A stretch of DNA of 64,000 bases from contig WBMV01007609.1 of assembly GCA_013396655.1 (NCBI GenBank), forward strand, positions 338,459 through 402,458, read 5' to 3'. This DNA is from Campylorhamphus procurvoides. Its lineage: Eukaryota > Chordata > Aves > Passeriformes > Dendrocolaptidae. Below, one piece after another: positions 11,428 to 24,122 of this stretch. The first letter of the stretch is position 1. Every line of letters begins with the position of its first letter. Under the pieces are notes generated by a model. It saw only the letters and a program-made list of their open reading frames with translations. It was not told where the DNA came from and did not search any database. Made by a program: the position numbers and the translations under genes.

Positions 11428-13797
11428 AAGGTTCAGGTGGCAGAAAGACGTGGGGAGATGATGCAGAGGTTGTTGCTGTTGGAAAGCAGCCTGGCTTATT
11501 TGGGAAGCTGGGCATAAAACAGCAGTAGGCACTGTAATAGGGATGGATGGGAATTCATTCCCTCTGGAGCAAAAGCTGTCCTGGAGACACAGCTATGCTG
11601 GGAAGCAGCAAGACATGGATGACATGAGGGGAATCAGCACTCAGGGGGAAGGTCCACAGAAATGTGCCAGCCAGAGATCCAGTGTTCAATAACAACAACT
11701 GAAGAAGGATTCTCCTAAATTTGAGGAGACATTTAGAGATGCACCAGATGAGAGATCAGATAATGAGATAAAGTCTGGGAGGTGAATAACTCCCGAAGTT
11801 CAATCAGATAAACTTAGCCAAGGTTAAGGATGAGTGATCCCAAAATAAGGCAGAGAAATTTAATACCAGAGGTACAGTAAGAGCTAAAACTAAAAGCACA
11901 GAATAAACCTCATCAGACTATTAATAAGCTCTCTGGGTTCACTTAACCAAGAACATCCCTGTTAAAACAATGAACGAAGGCTTCTCACTCACATCCAGGG
12001 AGCAATACTGGCTGGAGGTGTTCATGGTGGGTACAGCCCAGTTCAGATGAGAGCACAGGAGTGTCTGTGGTGTGGAGGTGAGAGGAGATGACCTCACTGT
12101 TCCTTTGAGCTATTAAACTTCACCAGGGTAGGGCTGTGATGCCCCAGGATTACATGCTGCTTTATCTCATCCCTGCACAGACCAAGCTAGCAGGGACCCA
12201 GTTCTCTCTTACAGGGCCATCTGACATGGATAAAATTACACAGATTGTGTTAATGAAGTAAAAAAGAATTAAAAATTCTGAAATCTGTGGCTGGCCCACG
12301 TTCAGCTCTGCCGTGAAGGCAGGTCTGTAGCCAGCTGTGCAGCCCAAATGCTGAATTCCTGACACAAGCACTCATTTTGTGAAAATCTGTAAGGACCAAA
12401 TACGTTTGTGGGAACCACTGGGAGACAAAGCAGGAATGAAAGGACGTGGGGGAGCCCTCGACAAGGGGAGATGTGCAGATGGGATTTCTCTTCACAGTGA
12501 GCACAGCCAGTGCTGGGTTTCACTCAAGCAGCAGAGGAACATGGATGGGTATTAGGAAAGAAGGATGAAATCTTGCATTTCTTCCATCAGCTTCCTTCCT
12601 TTGAGCCTGTGTGGGAAAGTGTCCATGTTAAGCACCCCTGGAACCACCAGAGCCTGCTCAGCTCCCACGTTCACCTGCTTTTCTCCAGAGTGGAAGCAAG
12701 TAGCCTGATGGCAAAAGAATTAACAAGAATTATAATAAATTCTTTCTCATTCCACATTGTTTCAGTCCCTTTCAGCTCTGCAGTGGCAGGGGAGCTGCTG
12801 AACTCTGCTGTTTGTGCTGCAGCCTGGGGACAGCTGCTCATCAGAAATGCTGCTGGACTGTTCCACACAGCTCTCCGTCCCTGCCTCCCACCAGCACCAG
12901 GCTTGGGTCCCACCCACCTGCAACCACAACACCTTCTGGAGACACAGCCTCATGTTGCCATCAGTCTGGGCGAGGCTTTGTGTACAGCAGAGGTGAGGAT
13001 TCACATGGCCATTACTCCAGGTTAGGGAATGAACCTGGAATTTAACCTGCTCTGAGGATGAATAGGAGGATTTGGGATCACACCCAAAGTGGCCCCATTT
13101 CACTCTTTAGAAAGCCAGTGACAATCCCTTCTGTCCTGTCAGTGCCAATTGCATCCTCCTCAGGTTCACTTAGACACAGATATTTCTCTTGGTGCCTCTT
13201 TTATATTTCTCATCTTCCTCTGTGAACTGTCATTTAATTTTACGAGTTTCCAAAGTGATTATGTGGCTGAAGTTGGGAGTCTTTGATTACAGCCCTTGGG
13301 GTACCTTTGCAAAAGCATCTCACAACAATCTCAGGTGTGCAGCACAATCCCACACAAGCACTTTTCCTGCTGGTGACCAATTAAACTCCTCATCATAGGG
13401 ATAAATGAGCCCTGGGAGTGATGAGGAGCAGGGAAACCATCGGTGCCTGTCAAACCTCTGGCAGCTCCTGCTTTGCCCACTGTCAGATGTGAGGCAGGTC
13501 TGGAGAACAAAGATCACTTTATGCTTGCCTGGTTTCTTCCAGTCTCTCCCTGATTCTCCACAAGGCATCATTAGGCACACACGCACAGTCCCTGCTCCGT
13601 TGCAGCACTGTGTTACTGATGTGGTGTCTGCTGTTTGCTGCCCTCTGCTCTACCTTAACCAAAACTCCTTTATCCTCTCTAGTGGCTGGAACAAAAATAA
13701 ATGTTTGCTGGAGCGAGGACAGAGGTTTACAAGCCTGTCACCATGTATGCTGCCAGCTCTGCTGAGCAATCTCACAGCTCCCCCCTGCAGTGCACTC
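11428..13797. other. Unique non-coding sequence
   Basis: No repeat is recognised. The 171-codon plus frame at 12510-13025 has no domain, signal peptide or supporting splice context, so I do not call it. Confidence 0.4.
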
Positions 13798-13798
13798 A

Positions 13799-13967
13799 CA
13801 GATGGATGGATGGATGGATGGATGGATAAAGGGATGGATAAAGGGATGGATAAAGAGATGGATGGAGGGATGGATGGAGGGATGAAGGCATGGATGGATG
13901 GAGAAAGGGATGGATGGATAAAGTGATGGATGGAGGGAGGGAGGAAAAAAAACGGGAGGGAGGGATG
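13799..13967. repeat. (GGAT)n microsatellite with interruptions
   Basis: An almost pure run of gatg/ggat units at 13800-13826 is followed by units interrupted with aaag, and then by gggagg-rich sequence to about 13967. The tetranucleotide leaves several frames open on both strands, which explains the Met-Asp-Gly and Ile-His-Pro repeat peptides predicted here. Confidence 0.95.
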
Positions 13968-15076
13968 CTGCAGTTGTGCCAGAGCTTTCCAGTTGCCATT
14001 CCTGGGAACAAGGTGCAGAGGGGTGGTTCCTGGCTCTGCCACCCTGGTGCCAGGAATGCGACATATTCAAATGTCATATGTAATATTCGGAAAGTTTCTT
14101 TTTTGCTCATAGTAAGCTGAGGGAAATAAAAGCACTGTATTGTGTGTGTTTTTATATGCACCTGTACAGCACCCAGAGCTGGGGCTGAGGGTCCCCTGAG
14201 GATCCACATCATCAAACTCATCATCTGGACACTAGTTCTGAGGAGCCCAAAAAAGGCAGGGGCTCTCCTTACTGCTGCCTATCCTTCTGGGTGAGATGTG
14301 GGAATTGCCTCCCTGGGATGTGCTCCTGGAGGGTCTGGGTTTCACAGGGCTCTCTGCAGTGCCTGGACAACGTGAAGCTCTCCAGATTCTAAGCACTGAT
14401 AGTTCTGATCGCTGTGCAGCCCTGTAGGATTTGGTTGCTTTGTGCAGGATGTGGGCTGAGTACAGATTTATGGATGCTCCATATTCCTACCCTGAGCCAC
14501 CCAAAAGCTTGTTGCAGGGAAGGACAGTCTCTGAATAATTTGTGCCTGCTGCTATGGCACTAATTTTATATTCATCTGCTAATCTGCCTGGCCACATATA
14601 ATAAGGACTTTAAATGTGATATATGCCATTAATCCTGGTATTGAATTATAAATTTGCTCTGACAGGTTAAAGTGCTGTGGGGTCTGGCTCTCCCTGGTCT
14701 GTACACGGAGCTCCTGTTGTGTCCTGCAGCCCTGCTGGTATAACCAAGGGAAAAGGTTAATTGGGAGCTGCTCTGAGCATCAATCCTGTTAAGGGCCATG
14801 GGGTTGGGGCATTTACTAAGCTGAAGCCCTCAAAACCTCTGCCCAAAATACATGTATTAGAATCTGCTCTTCCTTGAGATGTGCTGTGCTTACAGGCCAG
14901 GACATGCGGCAGAGACCCCAGCTCTTCCAGAGCCTGCCACCGTGGGAAGCTGGAGTAATGGTGCCTAGAGACACACGAAAAACCAGGCATTTCATGGATG
15001 TTTTGGATCTGCAGAGACTCCTGTTGGCACTGAGTTCTGGGCCAAGATCCGTGGTGGTGCTGACCTTCTGGTACCA
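13968..15076. other. Unique sequence with an AT-rich candidate conserved block
   Basis: The stretch 14520-14670 is AT-rich, repeat-free and dense in homeodomain-like cores (ctaatt, taat, attaat). That is typical of vertebrate conserved non-coding elements, but conservation cannot be judged here. Confidence 0.3.
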
Positions 15077-15148
15077 CAGAGCCACAGAATGCTTGGGGTT
15101 GCAAGGGGCTTTAAAGATCATGTAATTCCAGCCCCTGCTATCCCGCTC
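15077..15148 (-). mobile_element. Short CR1 LINE 3' fragment
   Basis: Contains gccacagaatgcttggggtt, then a gctttaaagatcat block and ccagcccctgc. Only about 70 bp of tail remain. Confidence 0.65.
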
Positions 15149-18039
15149 TCCCCATTCCATGCTGTGCTTTACATATCATCGGTGCTGGTGGCCAGAGGGC
15201 CTCAGATATCCCTCCCTGCTTTGGCCAGCTCCTGAGATACCAGCGAGGAAGAAGCCAGTGACAAACGCATTACACAGAGCTGTGGGAATGCTCTCAGGCA
15301 TTATTATTTCCTGCCTGGGATATTCTGCTCCCTTGGTGATTTCTCCTGTTCCGTCGCTGTCAGCAGCGTGTGTGTCAGGCTGCTGCATTAATACCTGGGC
15401 TTTTGCCTCCTCATCTCTTATTAGCCACAGGAGCTTGGGAAGAGAAGGTAGATCTGCTGGTTTCATGTCACATTAGGGAATTGTGCAGCTTCTCCACATC
15501 CCCGTGCCCTGGGGGACACAAGGGTTTATTGCTTGACCAAGGTCTGAGGGATGGGCTGTAGCAGAGCTGACCTGCCAAGCCCTTTGCTGGCTCTGTGCTG
15601 ATGCCATGGGCTGTTTTCTGTGTTGCTGAACATACGTAAACAAGAAAAAAAAATAGCCCCGGGGAGACAAGATGTGGAGGACTGGGCAGGTTTGCTCTGC
15701 AGCACAAGGTATGTGAAGGGAAGGCTCACACTGTCAGTAATTAATGCTCCTATTAGATGCTCCTCCTTTTTTTCATGATTTCAAAGTACTTAATTGTTGA
15801 GATCTAGCCACTGATACAGTTCATTTACTCCATTATCTGGCACTGCACAGGAGATCAGGAACTTCCAGGAAAGCTGATGTGGACACTAAAAACCCACAGT
15901 TAATTCTCACTGCTCTCCTGCTTCTCTATGTGGAAGTGAAGTGAAGGACATTCATAATTTTTCACCCAGTGAAGGTACTTAAGGAAACCTGCAGCAAAGA
16001 TGCTTCATGGACATGTTTATGTCCTTAGATCAGCATGTTTTATATCCTCAGACTGGTAACAGCAGCACTGCTCCTGCTGTGGCCTCAGGTGCTCTTGGTG
16101 GGGGATGATTTAATTGCTTCTTAATTGTCAGAAGTTTCTTCTGCTCTGAAACAAGAAGAGTTTCCACTCTAGGCATTGAGGAAAATATCCAAAGGCCTTT
16201 TTTCAGCCTTCTCTGCAACCTGGGAGCTGTACCCCTTGTTTTAAAGGCCATCAACCTGAGACTGCTGTCTTGTTTTAATCCAGGCAAAAAACCACAGCCA
16301 AATTCCTAAAGTCTTCAGGGATTTGGGAATCGGGCCAAGCAAAAGCCACTTCTCAGCTGCCAGTGAGGAGCAGTAGTCAATATTTGTGGGCTGTCTGTAT
16401 CCCATTGGCCTTCTGCCTGTGGGCACCAGGAGCCCTTGTTGGTACAGCAGTGTCATATCTCCTCCTGCTGCTACTGGACAAAGATCTCCCTTTTCCAGGG
16501 GCTGGGCTGTGCCACAGAAAGAGAGATCTGTACTCCAGCCCACCTGTTGCTGTGGGATGCAGTGACAGCCATAAAGTTGTTACCTGAATAATAACAACAA
16601 GAGCAGCTTAATAGATAAAGCCATTTCCTTACCTGGGATCTGCTCTGGGACTGACTGCTAGAGAGCCTCGATGAGCTGAGCGAGGATGTTAATGCTAATT
16701 AGCATTAAAAGGATGTTACAGCTAATTACTGCATGAGCACAGCCTGACATGGAGGTGGCTGGGAATGGTCTGTCCCAGCCAGGCCCCCTCCCAGGCTCTT
16801 GCTGGGGTTTCAGTCTCACTGGGAGCAGCATCAGGCAGAGCCAGGGCAGTTGTCACTGGGCCGGTGGTGTCAGTCTCTCATCCCTCCTCATCCCGAATGG
16901 CTCAGATGTGTAACAGTGTGGGGCACTCTGGTGTGATCTGCTCTGTTGATAAAAGAGAAGCTCTTCTTTCCTGTAAAGAACAGGAAAGTGTTTCCATGTA
17001 AATAGCATCTACCCTTGGAATATCTCTGAGCCCACACTGACCATTCATCTTGACCTCCCTTCAAAGAAAGAACATCAAGGACAGATCTTCAGTACATCCT
17101 AGCCTGTTGCTGAGCCATGCTCAGGCTGATACACGCTGCTGTTGAGCTGACAGAAGTTATTCTGTCTCACTAAGGGGCTGAATCCAAACAACCCAGCAGC
17201 ATCCTGAAGCTCTTCCTGAGGGATGCAGGGACTAGGGACACACAGAACCTCTCTTATTCTGTGGTTCATGCCTCAAATCCCTGTGCAAAGGTAGGAGCCT
17301 CACTCAATTCCAGCTTGAGACAGAAATGCTGGGAGGAGGTGGGCACCTGCCAAACCAGCTGCTGGCCCCAGCATCTCTCACGGAGCTGAGAGAAAGTGAT
17401 AAATGCACCTGCCCATCTTTAAATGCTGCACCTCTACGTGCTGAAAGCCCATGTCCCGTTGCTGACACCTTCCTGCAAGCACCAAAATTCAAATCGGTGC
17501 TTCTGGGCTCTACAAAGCTCTCACAGCTTCACTGCCAGGGTAACACACAACCCAAGCACGGGATGGGGCATCTTTCTGTGTGACCTTTTCTGCTCTTTCA
17601 CAAAGTGTTGTCCATGTCTGTTCATGCCCTTGGTTCCCCAGTTGTGGTCTGCTGCTCACCAGTGGCCCAGGGGGCTCTTGGAAGTGACCTGCAGCTGGTT
17701 CACAGGCTCATCACATCTGCATGGTGCCCTTTGTGACAAACCAGGGTACCCAAGGGCATTGTGGCCCAAACAAATGCTGGCAGCTGGCAGCACCCCGAGG
17801 TCCAAATAATTTGGGGGATGTGACTTTTGAAGGGTTAGAAGCAGCCTCTGCTGTGCAGGATTTGTCTCTCCCCAGTTTAGAAAGTGATACCTCTGGTGGG
17901 ACGACAGGAACTGGGTTGGTGTCCCAGTCAGGGCAGATGGACACCAAGCAACTACCCAGGATGAATTCCACTGGTTCCAGGCTGGAGCTGGAAACCAACC
18001 ACTGAATCAAACTGGTCCCCTGGCAGAGTGGACCGATAC
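15149..18039. other. Unique non-coding sequence
   Basis: About 2.9 kb with no transposon that I recognise. It contains the perfect palindrome at 16689. The plus and minus frames at 15159-15476 and 17423-17809 have no domains. Confidence 0.4.
16689..16708. promoter_or_regulatory. 20-bp perfect palindrome with paired homeodomain/POU half-sites
   Basis: The sequence ttaatgctaattagcattaa equals its own reverse complement. Its core is ATGCTAAT overlapping ATTAGCAT around TAATTA, an arrangement that could bind homeodomain or POU dimers (family knowledge). Another ctaatta lies 22 bases downstream, near 16722. Function is inferred only. Confidence 0.4.
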
Positions 18040-18175
18040 TGCCCCATTTCACTGAGGAATCTGGGCTAGGAGAGGCTGAAGGTCTTGGCCAAGGACACAA
18101 GCACTGAGCAGCACCACTGTGCTGGCTTGTGGCTGAACCACCCTCGTGCTTCTCAGACCTGCCTGGACTTCAGAC
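18040..18175 (-). mobile_element. MIR-like SINE relic
   Basis: The order of blocks matches a reversed MIR: gccccatttcactgaggaa, then gagaggctgaaggtcttgg, then ccaaggacaca, then ggctgaacc and a cctgcctgg segment. It is strongly diverged. MIR relics are rare but known in birds (family knowledge). Alignment against MIR/MIR3 models would settle it. Confidence 0.45.
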
Positions 18176-18794
18176 AAGATGTCACTGCTTCCTGTGCCCT
18201 CAGTAGCCTTCTGCTGTGTGAGGGGCCAGTGGTCCCCCTGCAGCAGACAGCAGTTTGGAAGCTCTCCCCTCATTTCCAAGCCATGCTGAGATGCATCAAC
18301 TTCCTCTGCCCTGCTCTGTAACCACCTATTTGGCTCTTGTTATCCGGTTATTTATAGTAATCCTGCCAAGTGTTTTGGAATCAGGAGAAGGGCATGGTGC
18401 TAAATACAATGGCATCACCTTGTGAGATCTGACATTTCAAACCAGGGGATCTCATTACTGAGACCAAGGGAGACAGCAAATGTCAGGAAAAGCCAGTGGC
18501 TCTTGGCTTGGTACTGTGACTCCCAAACTGCTGGCTGAGGCAGGCAGAGGAGCTGTCTGCAGCCATGGCTTTTCCCATGGAGCAGACAGTCCAGGGGGAT
18601 ACCTCCAGCACCTCTTAAGGGAATGCAACATGTTCTTCTCTTTCCATGCTGCCTGAGGAATCAGCAGTGTATGTTCTTGACATAGAAAGATGCTCCATCC
18701 TGTGTTTGGGTGTGTGTTCCTCTGACAGTGGTGCTCTGCTTACAATTATTCCCACCTTCATTCCCACACTCAGACCCTTCTCCTGAGGCTGGGA
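18176..18794. other. Unique non-coding sequence
   Basis: Nothing recognised in these 620 bases. Confidence 0.4.
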
Positions 18795-18865
18795 GGGTCA
18801 AATGAGTTGGCCTCAATGGTCCTTATGGGTCCCTCCCGACTCAGAATGTTCTGTGACTCTGTGAA
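18795..18865 (+). mobile_element. CR1 LINE terminal fragment
   Basis: A short sense-orientation tail: cctcaatggtccttatgggt, then ccctcccgactcagaatgtt and ctgtgactctgtga. Only the last 70 bp of the element are present. Confidence 0.75.
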
Positions 18866-19644
18866 ATAATTCCCAGACCTGACCACAAGTTTTCCAGCCA
18901 GCCCCGGTCCAAGGAGCAGTTTCACAGCCAGCTTTCTTCTCCCAGAGGAATTCCAGTGCTGAGCATGTCCGAGCTGCCTGAAAGAGTGCAGCTCACTCAA
19001 AGCCCAAGTTAATATTCCTGCATGGTGCAGAATTCCAAACACATCCACCTCGCATCAGCAACATCAAACTGTCTTGACAGTTAATGAGCGAGGCACAGAC
19101 TCGAAACCAGCAAGTTGTAACTGAATAAATATGATAAACAACCTGTTTCCAGATGGCTTTTTATGTAAAACTATTTATGCAGTGTTGATAGATGGCAAAT
19201 TTTATGCCAATAAATCCTCGTATTTTAAAACATTTGCCTTCTTAATTGCCCAGTTTACATGTAAAATATGTTTATGTGCATTGCTAAGTTGAAAAGTGGC
19301 ATGAGGACGTCTGTGGACTGAGTAAGTACAATTCCTGCAGTGGCCCATCTGCCTGCAATCACGAGAACACTGTCACAGGAATGTCACCTGTCTAATCTTG
19401 TACTTCACAGGAGCCAGACTGCTCACAGCTGGTGAGAGAATACATGTTGCTGTGAAGCTCTTGTCACTGGTTAGATGGTATTTGGAGGGACCTTGAAGCT
19501 CTGGCCCCACAGGCTGGTGGGACCTTGACTGGTGCCCCAGAGATGCAGCTGGGGTTGAAGCTGCAGTGAGGGAGTGGTTTGGGGGTGGGTGATGCTGCTG
19601 CACCACCACTCACAGAGCCTCTGCTTCACAGCCCTAAAATCATA
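18866..19644. other. Unique sequence with an AT-rich candidate conserved block
   Basis: The stretch 19075-19300 is strongly AT-rich and repeat-free, with tttatgccaataaatc and atttatgcag motifs of HOX/CDX type. It is a candidate conserved non-coding element. The rest is unremarkable. Confidence 0.3.
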
Positions 19645-19874
19645 TCACAGAATCACAGAATGGTTTGGCTTGGAGGGGCCTTAAAGCTTATCCAGTCCCA
19701 CCCCCTGCCATGGGCAGGGCCACCTTCCACCAGCCCAGGTTGCTCCAAGCCCCGTCCAACCTGGCCTTGGTCACTTCCAGGGACCCAGGGGCAGCCACAG
19801 CTTCTGTGGGCACCCTGTGCCAGGGCCTGCCTACCCTCACAGAGTGGAATTTCTTCATAATATATATTCTAAAC
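19645..19874 (-). mobile_element. CR1 LINE 3' fragment
   Basis: An intact 3' start (tatcacagaatcacagaatgg) is followed by ccatgggcagggccacc, ccccgtccaacctggcc, ggcagccacagcttctgtgg and the aatttcttcataatat block. It is well preserved and so relatively young. Confidence 0.9.
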
Positions 19875-21282
19875 ATACTGCTTTTAAAATGGGGCAGCTG
19901 GGACTCTGTGTCTGGGGTGGCTCAGAGATTCCCTGACCCTGCAGGCACTGAGAGCAGGGAAGGCAGCCAGTTGTGTCCCAGCACTAGAGAGTCTTTTGCA
20001 GTCTCCCAGGACCTCTTTCCCACTGAGGGCTTCCAGTTTATCAGAGAAATGACCCTATGCTGGTGCAGCCACAGCCCAAACCATGTGGATGAGAAGAGTC
20101 TGCGTCTTTGGAGCCCACCCAGGTCTCCTGGTGCCTTTTGCAGCAGTTCCTTCAGAGCCACCAGTTTTGCTCCTGGCTGTCTCTGCCACCTGCACACAGC
20201 ACAGCGTCAGGACCCCATCCAGGCTGGCTTGTCCGTCTGCCCAGTTGTGCAGCCAGTCCTCACTTCTTGGCCAGATGCTGCCATCTGAGCCCTTGGCATT
20301 GTCCCACCGATGGAACTCCTCCTGCTTCTCCATGCTGTCCCAAGCCTCCTCCAGGGTCGAGTCAGCCCTGCCTCCCCATCTCCCCATTCTCCCCACCCAC
20401 TGGAAACACAAATTGCAGAGACATCTACAACAGGACACACTGAGCACCCCCAGCTCTGGTGCTGAGCCTTGACCCCAAACCACTAACACCCCTGGTGACC
20501 ACAGGGGACCTTCCATGTGGTGCTGGCTGCATCCCAAGGACCACAGCAGTGGCAGAAGCAGGAGAGACAGAGTCCTGTTATCCTCTAATTCAATTAGTTC
20601 ATGGGGTATCTGCATTCTTATTATTGGCTATTTGCTCTAATAGACTCAATCATGTAAACCATTAACATAAATTGACACCAAGCAGAGTTATTCCTTTGGA
20701 AATGTTTGCTCATTTAGCATTGTTAGTCTCAACTCTGTGGTATATGGGGTGTTTTATTTAGCCTCTAACTCATTTATTGGGTATTTATAGAAGAGGGCTT
20801 CCCTGAGCAGTAAAACCAGAGGGCTTTGTGCACAGCAGCTCTGCCCTTCTGATAGGTTTATTTGGTTTTATTTCTCTACAGAAGAGCTTTGCTTTGCTCT
20901 GGTTTCACCGCAGCATTGCCACTACAGTCATTAACTAAAGCCTGCCTGTCACTGGTGACATTCAGGCACGCAGGTCCTGGCTGGTCCTTGCAAGGGCAGG
21001 ACAGTGAGGGGGTCAGGGCAGACTCCAGGGCTTGGCTCTCTCTCCCATCTCAGCACCAAGTCTGTGTCCAGCCTACTGAGCAGTGGGTACTTCCAGGCTG
21101 GGGGAGGCGCAGGGACATTGCTGCATGCCCTGTGTGGGAGCAGGGTACAAGCCCTGCAGTGGCCTGGGTTCTGCTCCCCCATCTCCAGTGGAGCCTTCAC
21201 CACCCCCTCTGCAGCAGTAAAGCAGAGAGGGCTGTGACAGATCACCCCCAGCCACAGGGTCACAGCATGCAGAGGTGAGCAG
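19875..21282. other. Unique sequence with an AT-rich candidate conserved block
   Basis: The stretch 20575-20800 holds taattcaattag, attattggctat and cattaacat motifs in a repeat-free AT-rich island. The flanks are GC-richer. Frames of 186-207 codons on both strands at 19665-20615 overlap each other and a CR1 piece and are not called. Confidence 0.3.
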
Positions 21283-21560
21283 GGAATCACAGAATCACAG
21301 AAAATCCTGAGCTGCAAGGGACCCACAAGGACCATCCATCTAATTCCTGGCCCTGCACAGACACCCCAACAATCCCACCCTGTCCCTCACAGTGTTGTCC
21401 AAACCCTCCTGGAGCTCTGGCAGCCTTGGGGCCGTGCCCACTGCCCTGGGGAGTCTGGTCAGTGCCCATCACCCTCTGGGGGAAGAGCATTCTCCTGAGA
21501 TCCACCCTAACCCTGCCCTGGCACAGGTTCATGCTATTAAGAGACTTTGTGTCATCCTCT
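21283..21560 (-). mobile_element. CR1 LINE 3' fragment, 'aatcctgagctg' tail subfamily
   Basis: Starts gaatcacagaatcacag, then aaaatcctgagctgcaaggg, ctggccctgcacagacaccc and ggagctctggcagccttggg. Same subfamily as the copies at 11163 and 54255 but in the opposite orientation. It shares long near-identical stretches with the copy at 39928. Confidence 0.9.
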
Positions 21561-23117
21561 CAGGTTTCTAGGAAAGCTCCAGGAAGTTTTTGAGCTTAAA
21601 GGATAAAGGACGCACCCAGCCAGTCTCCTGCTCATCTGGGTGCCCTTATCCTGGCAAGAGAGCTGCAGTTTGAAAACTCCTGTACCAGGAGTGTGATACT
21701 GAACTAATTTGAAATGGTTCCCTAATGCCTGTGCTCTAAAATCAGCCTTTTCACCAACAGAGGGGATGGGGCCTTCTCCAAGGTGTGGATGCAGTGAGGG
21801 TCACATTCTGAGAGGGTGCCCTATGTGTGTCACTAGAACCTGTCATGATTTTTTCACAGATTACAGCTGCAGATCAAACAACCACAAAGGTGCACTGGGT
21901 ACTATGAGGCTCAAAAAAACCCAGGAGAAATAATTTTGGAGGAAACTTCAGGCATTATCAAAATGTTCCACTTGGATTTTCAGGGTTTTTTTGACTCTGA
22001 GTCAAGAAAGGCTTTAGTTTCCAACCATGGTTAATCTTGGACTAACCAATAGGTAAGGAAAGAAGGAAAGTCAAATGTCATGTTGATTTGGAGTTTGTGA
22101 ATATGGGGGATATGACAGCCCATAACTGCACGTGGCTGTGCAAAAATAGCATGGTTTGCAAAAAATAGCATGCTTGGCTAAAAAATCAGAAATGAAAAGA
22201 AGTCAGAAATCCTGACTTTTCATCTTAATTTGACATGGGGGTACTTTTTTTTCTTTTTCAAAATATAAAGATTTTTTACAACAGAAGAGAAAACCCTTTC
22301 CCATTTCTGCTCCAGTTATCAGTGTGATGGGCATTTTTAGATAAGATTTTGATGGGAGAAGGGGATGGAGAGAAGACCAGGACCTCCTGTGTTAACTTGC
22401 CTGTTCTGTGCAGCTCTTGACTGACACTCTGCATTAAACCCCTCAAAGATCAAGATGTTTAGGACAGCCAAATTTGCCTGGGCCAAAACAGTACATGAAG
22501 CTCCTGAGGAAGCCCAGGGAGAAGGGAACAAGATGCTCACACAGCCCCTGTGCCCATCACAGACTGGGAGTTTAATCCCTGGAGACTGGATTAAACTGGG
22601 GTTGATGCAACAGAGTGATGCTCATCCACTTCCCCCATTACCATTTCCAGAGGGTCCCAGGAAGCCTGGCCAGAAAAGAAGGGCTGTGGAAAGATGACAG
22701 CCCAGCCACCACCCCAGTCTTCAGCCCAGCTCACCCATCTCCTTTTTCCATTCTGCATTTCGGTGACATTTGAGAGTCCTCTCAGATTTTAAAACACATA
22801 GATTTTGACATTTTATTACTTGCCTGTCTCTGGTTTATGGTTATTAGGATGGGTGAAAAATTAACATTCCTGGAGGTTCCAGAGAACACCTCTATTTATC
22901 CAAAGGGCAAGGAAAAAATGGCTGCACCCCCTGTGGGTGACAGAATGAGATTTAGGATTATTCCAGGCTCTCTGTTGCTTTGCAGAATGAGCATTCCAGT
23001 ATCAGCAGCTCCACCCCAAGTCCTTTCTGCCCACCCAGTAACTCTCATGTCACCCCCTCTGCCTCCAGAGTGCAGGACACCCACCTGGGCTCCGGGCACA
23101 AGATGTGCTCTGAATTC
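21561..23117. other. Unique non-coding sequence
   Basis: A short direct repeat with the core tagcatg after an A-rich run occurs twice at about 22139-22175. A T-rich stretch lies at 22242-22275. Nothing else is recognised. Confidence 0.4.
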
Positions 23118-23470
23118 CTACAGGAAAGACACTGAGGGGCTGGAGCATGTCCAGGGGAGGGAAGGGAGCTGGAGAAGGGGCTGAGGGAGCTGGGGGGCTC
23201 AGCCTGGAGAAAAGGAGGCTCAGGGGGGACCTTCTGGCTCTGCAAGAGAGATCGAGGAATGGATTGGGCTCTGCTCCCAGGGAACAGGGACAGGAGGAGA
23301 GGGAATGGCCTCAGGTTGGGACAGGGGAGGGGCAGGTTCGATATTTGGGAAAATTTCTTCACTGAAAGGATGGTCAAGCATTGGAAGGGGCTGCTTGGGA
23401 AGTGATGGAGTCCCCAACCCTGGAGGGATCTAAAAGACATGTGGATGTGGCACTTGGGGACACGGTTTAG
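23118..23470 (+). mobile_element. CR1 LINE fragment lacking the extreme 3' end
   Basis: The sense-orientation order is intact: caggaaagacactgaggggc, gagcatgtccaggggaggg, cagcctggagaaaaggagg, aaatttcttcactgaaagg, ggagtccccaacc and gtggatgtggcacttgggg. The terminal gattctatga-type repeats are missing. At about 350 bp it is among the longest recent pieces here. Confidence 0.9.
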
Positions 23471-24122
23471 GAGTATCCAGGGGCTGCAGAGCCAGTGAGA
23501 AAGGAGCAGATTCCCCATGGATTTATTTACCTGGATGCCGGGTGATGTGTGCAGGGCTGGCTGCTCCGGCACTGCCACTGTCACCACAGGGGTGGGTCAA
23601 ACCCAGCTCCAGGTTTGGGGTTAACTTTCTTCTGTTAAGAAAGTTCCTTCCTAGGAAGCATCTGGAGAAACAGATCTCTGGCAATGGCAATGTTTCAGGC
23701 CAGCTCTTTGCTTGTGGGAGTCCATATGGTTGCCTTTTGGGGTGGGCTCTCTACCAAGACAGTGCTTCTTACAGGGCACGCTGGAATTGCTGTAGCAGAA
23801 GAAAAAAGGGGAGGGGGAGGAAAAGAAATGTTTTTGTTTGGAATTTGTCCTAGCAAAGAAAAAGCTGGTTTATGCCCTACAAAGGCCCCAAAAGGAAACT
23901 GTGTAAAAATAAAGGTGTGCCCTGCCCTCAGGGGCCATCCCTGCCTGAGCAGAGTCTTCCCATCAGCGTGAGGCTGCCCTGGGTGCCCTGGGTGACTCTC
24001 AACATCTTTGGCTGCAGGAAGAATTCCTTCTCCTTGGCAGATGGTCTGGCGCAGGGCAGCATCCCCCTCATCATAGCTGGTGGCTCTGCAGAGGCCTCTT
24101 TGGAGGACCACAAGAAGACATA
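23471..24122. other. Unique non-coding sequence
   Basis: Spacer between two oppositely oriented CR1 copies. A purine-rich run (gaaaaaaggggagggggagg) lies at 23801-23822. No other structure is recognised. Confidence 0.4.

Noticed and set aside
12510..13025. 171-codon plus-strand frame
   Set aside because: No domain, no splice or promoter context, and overlapping frames of similar quality on the other strand.
13405..14224. Repetitive Met-Asp-Gly and Ile-His-Pro proteins
   Set aside because: Pure translations of the GGAT microsatellite.
19665..20615. Frames of 186 and 207 codons on opposite strands
   Set aside because: They partly translate a CR1 fragment and overlap each other. No motif is recognisable.
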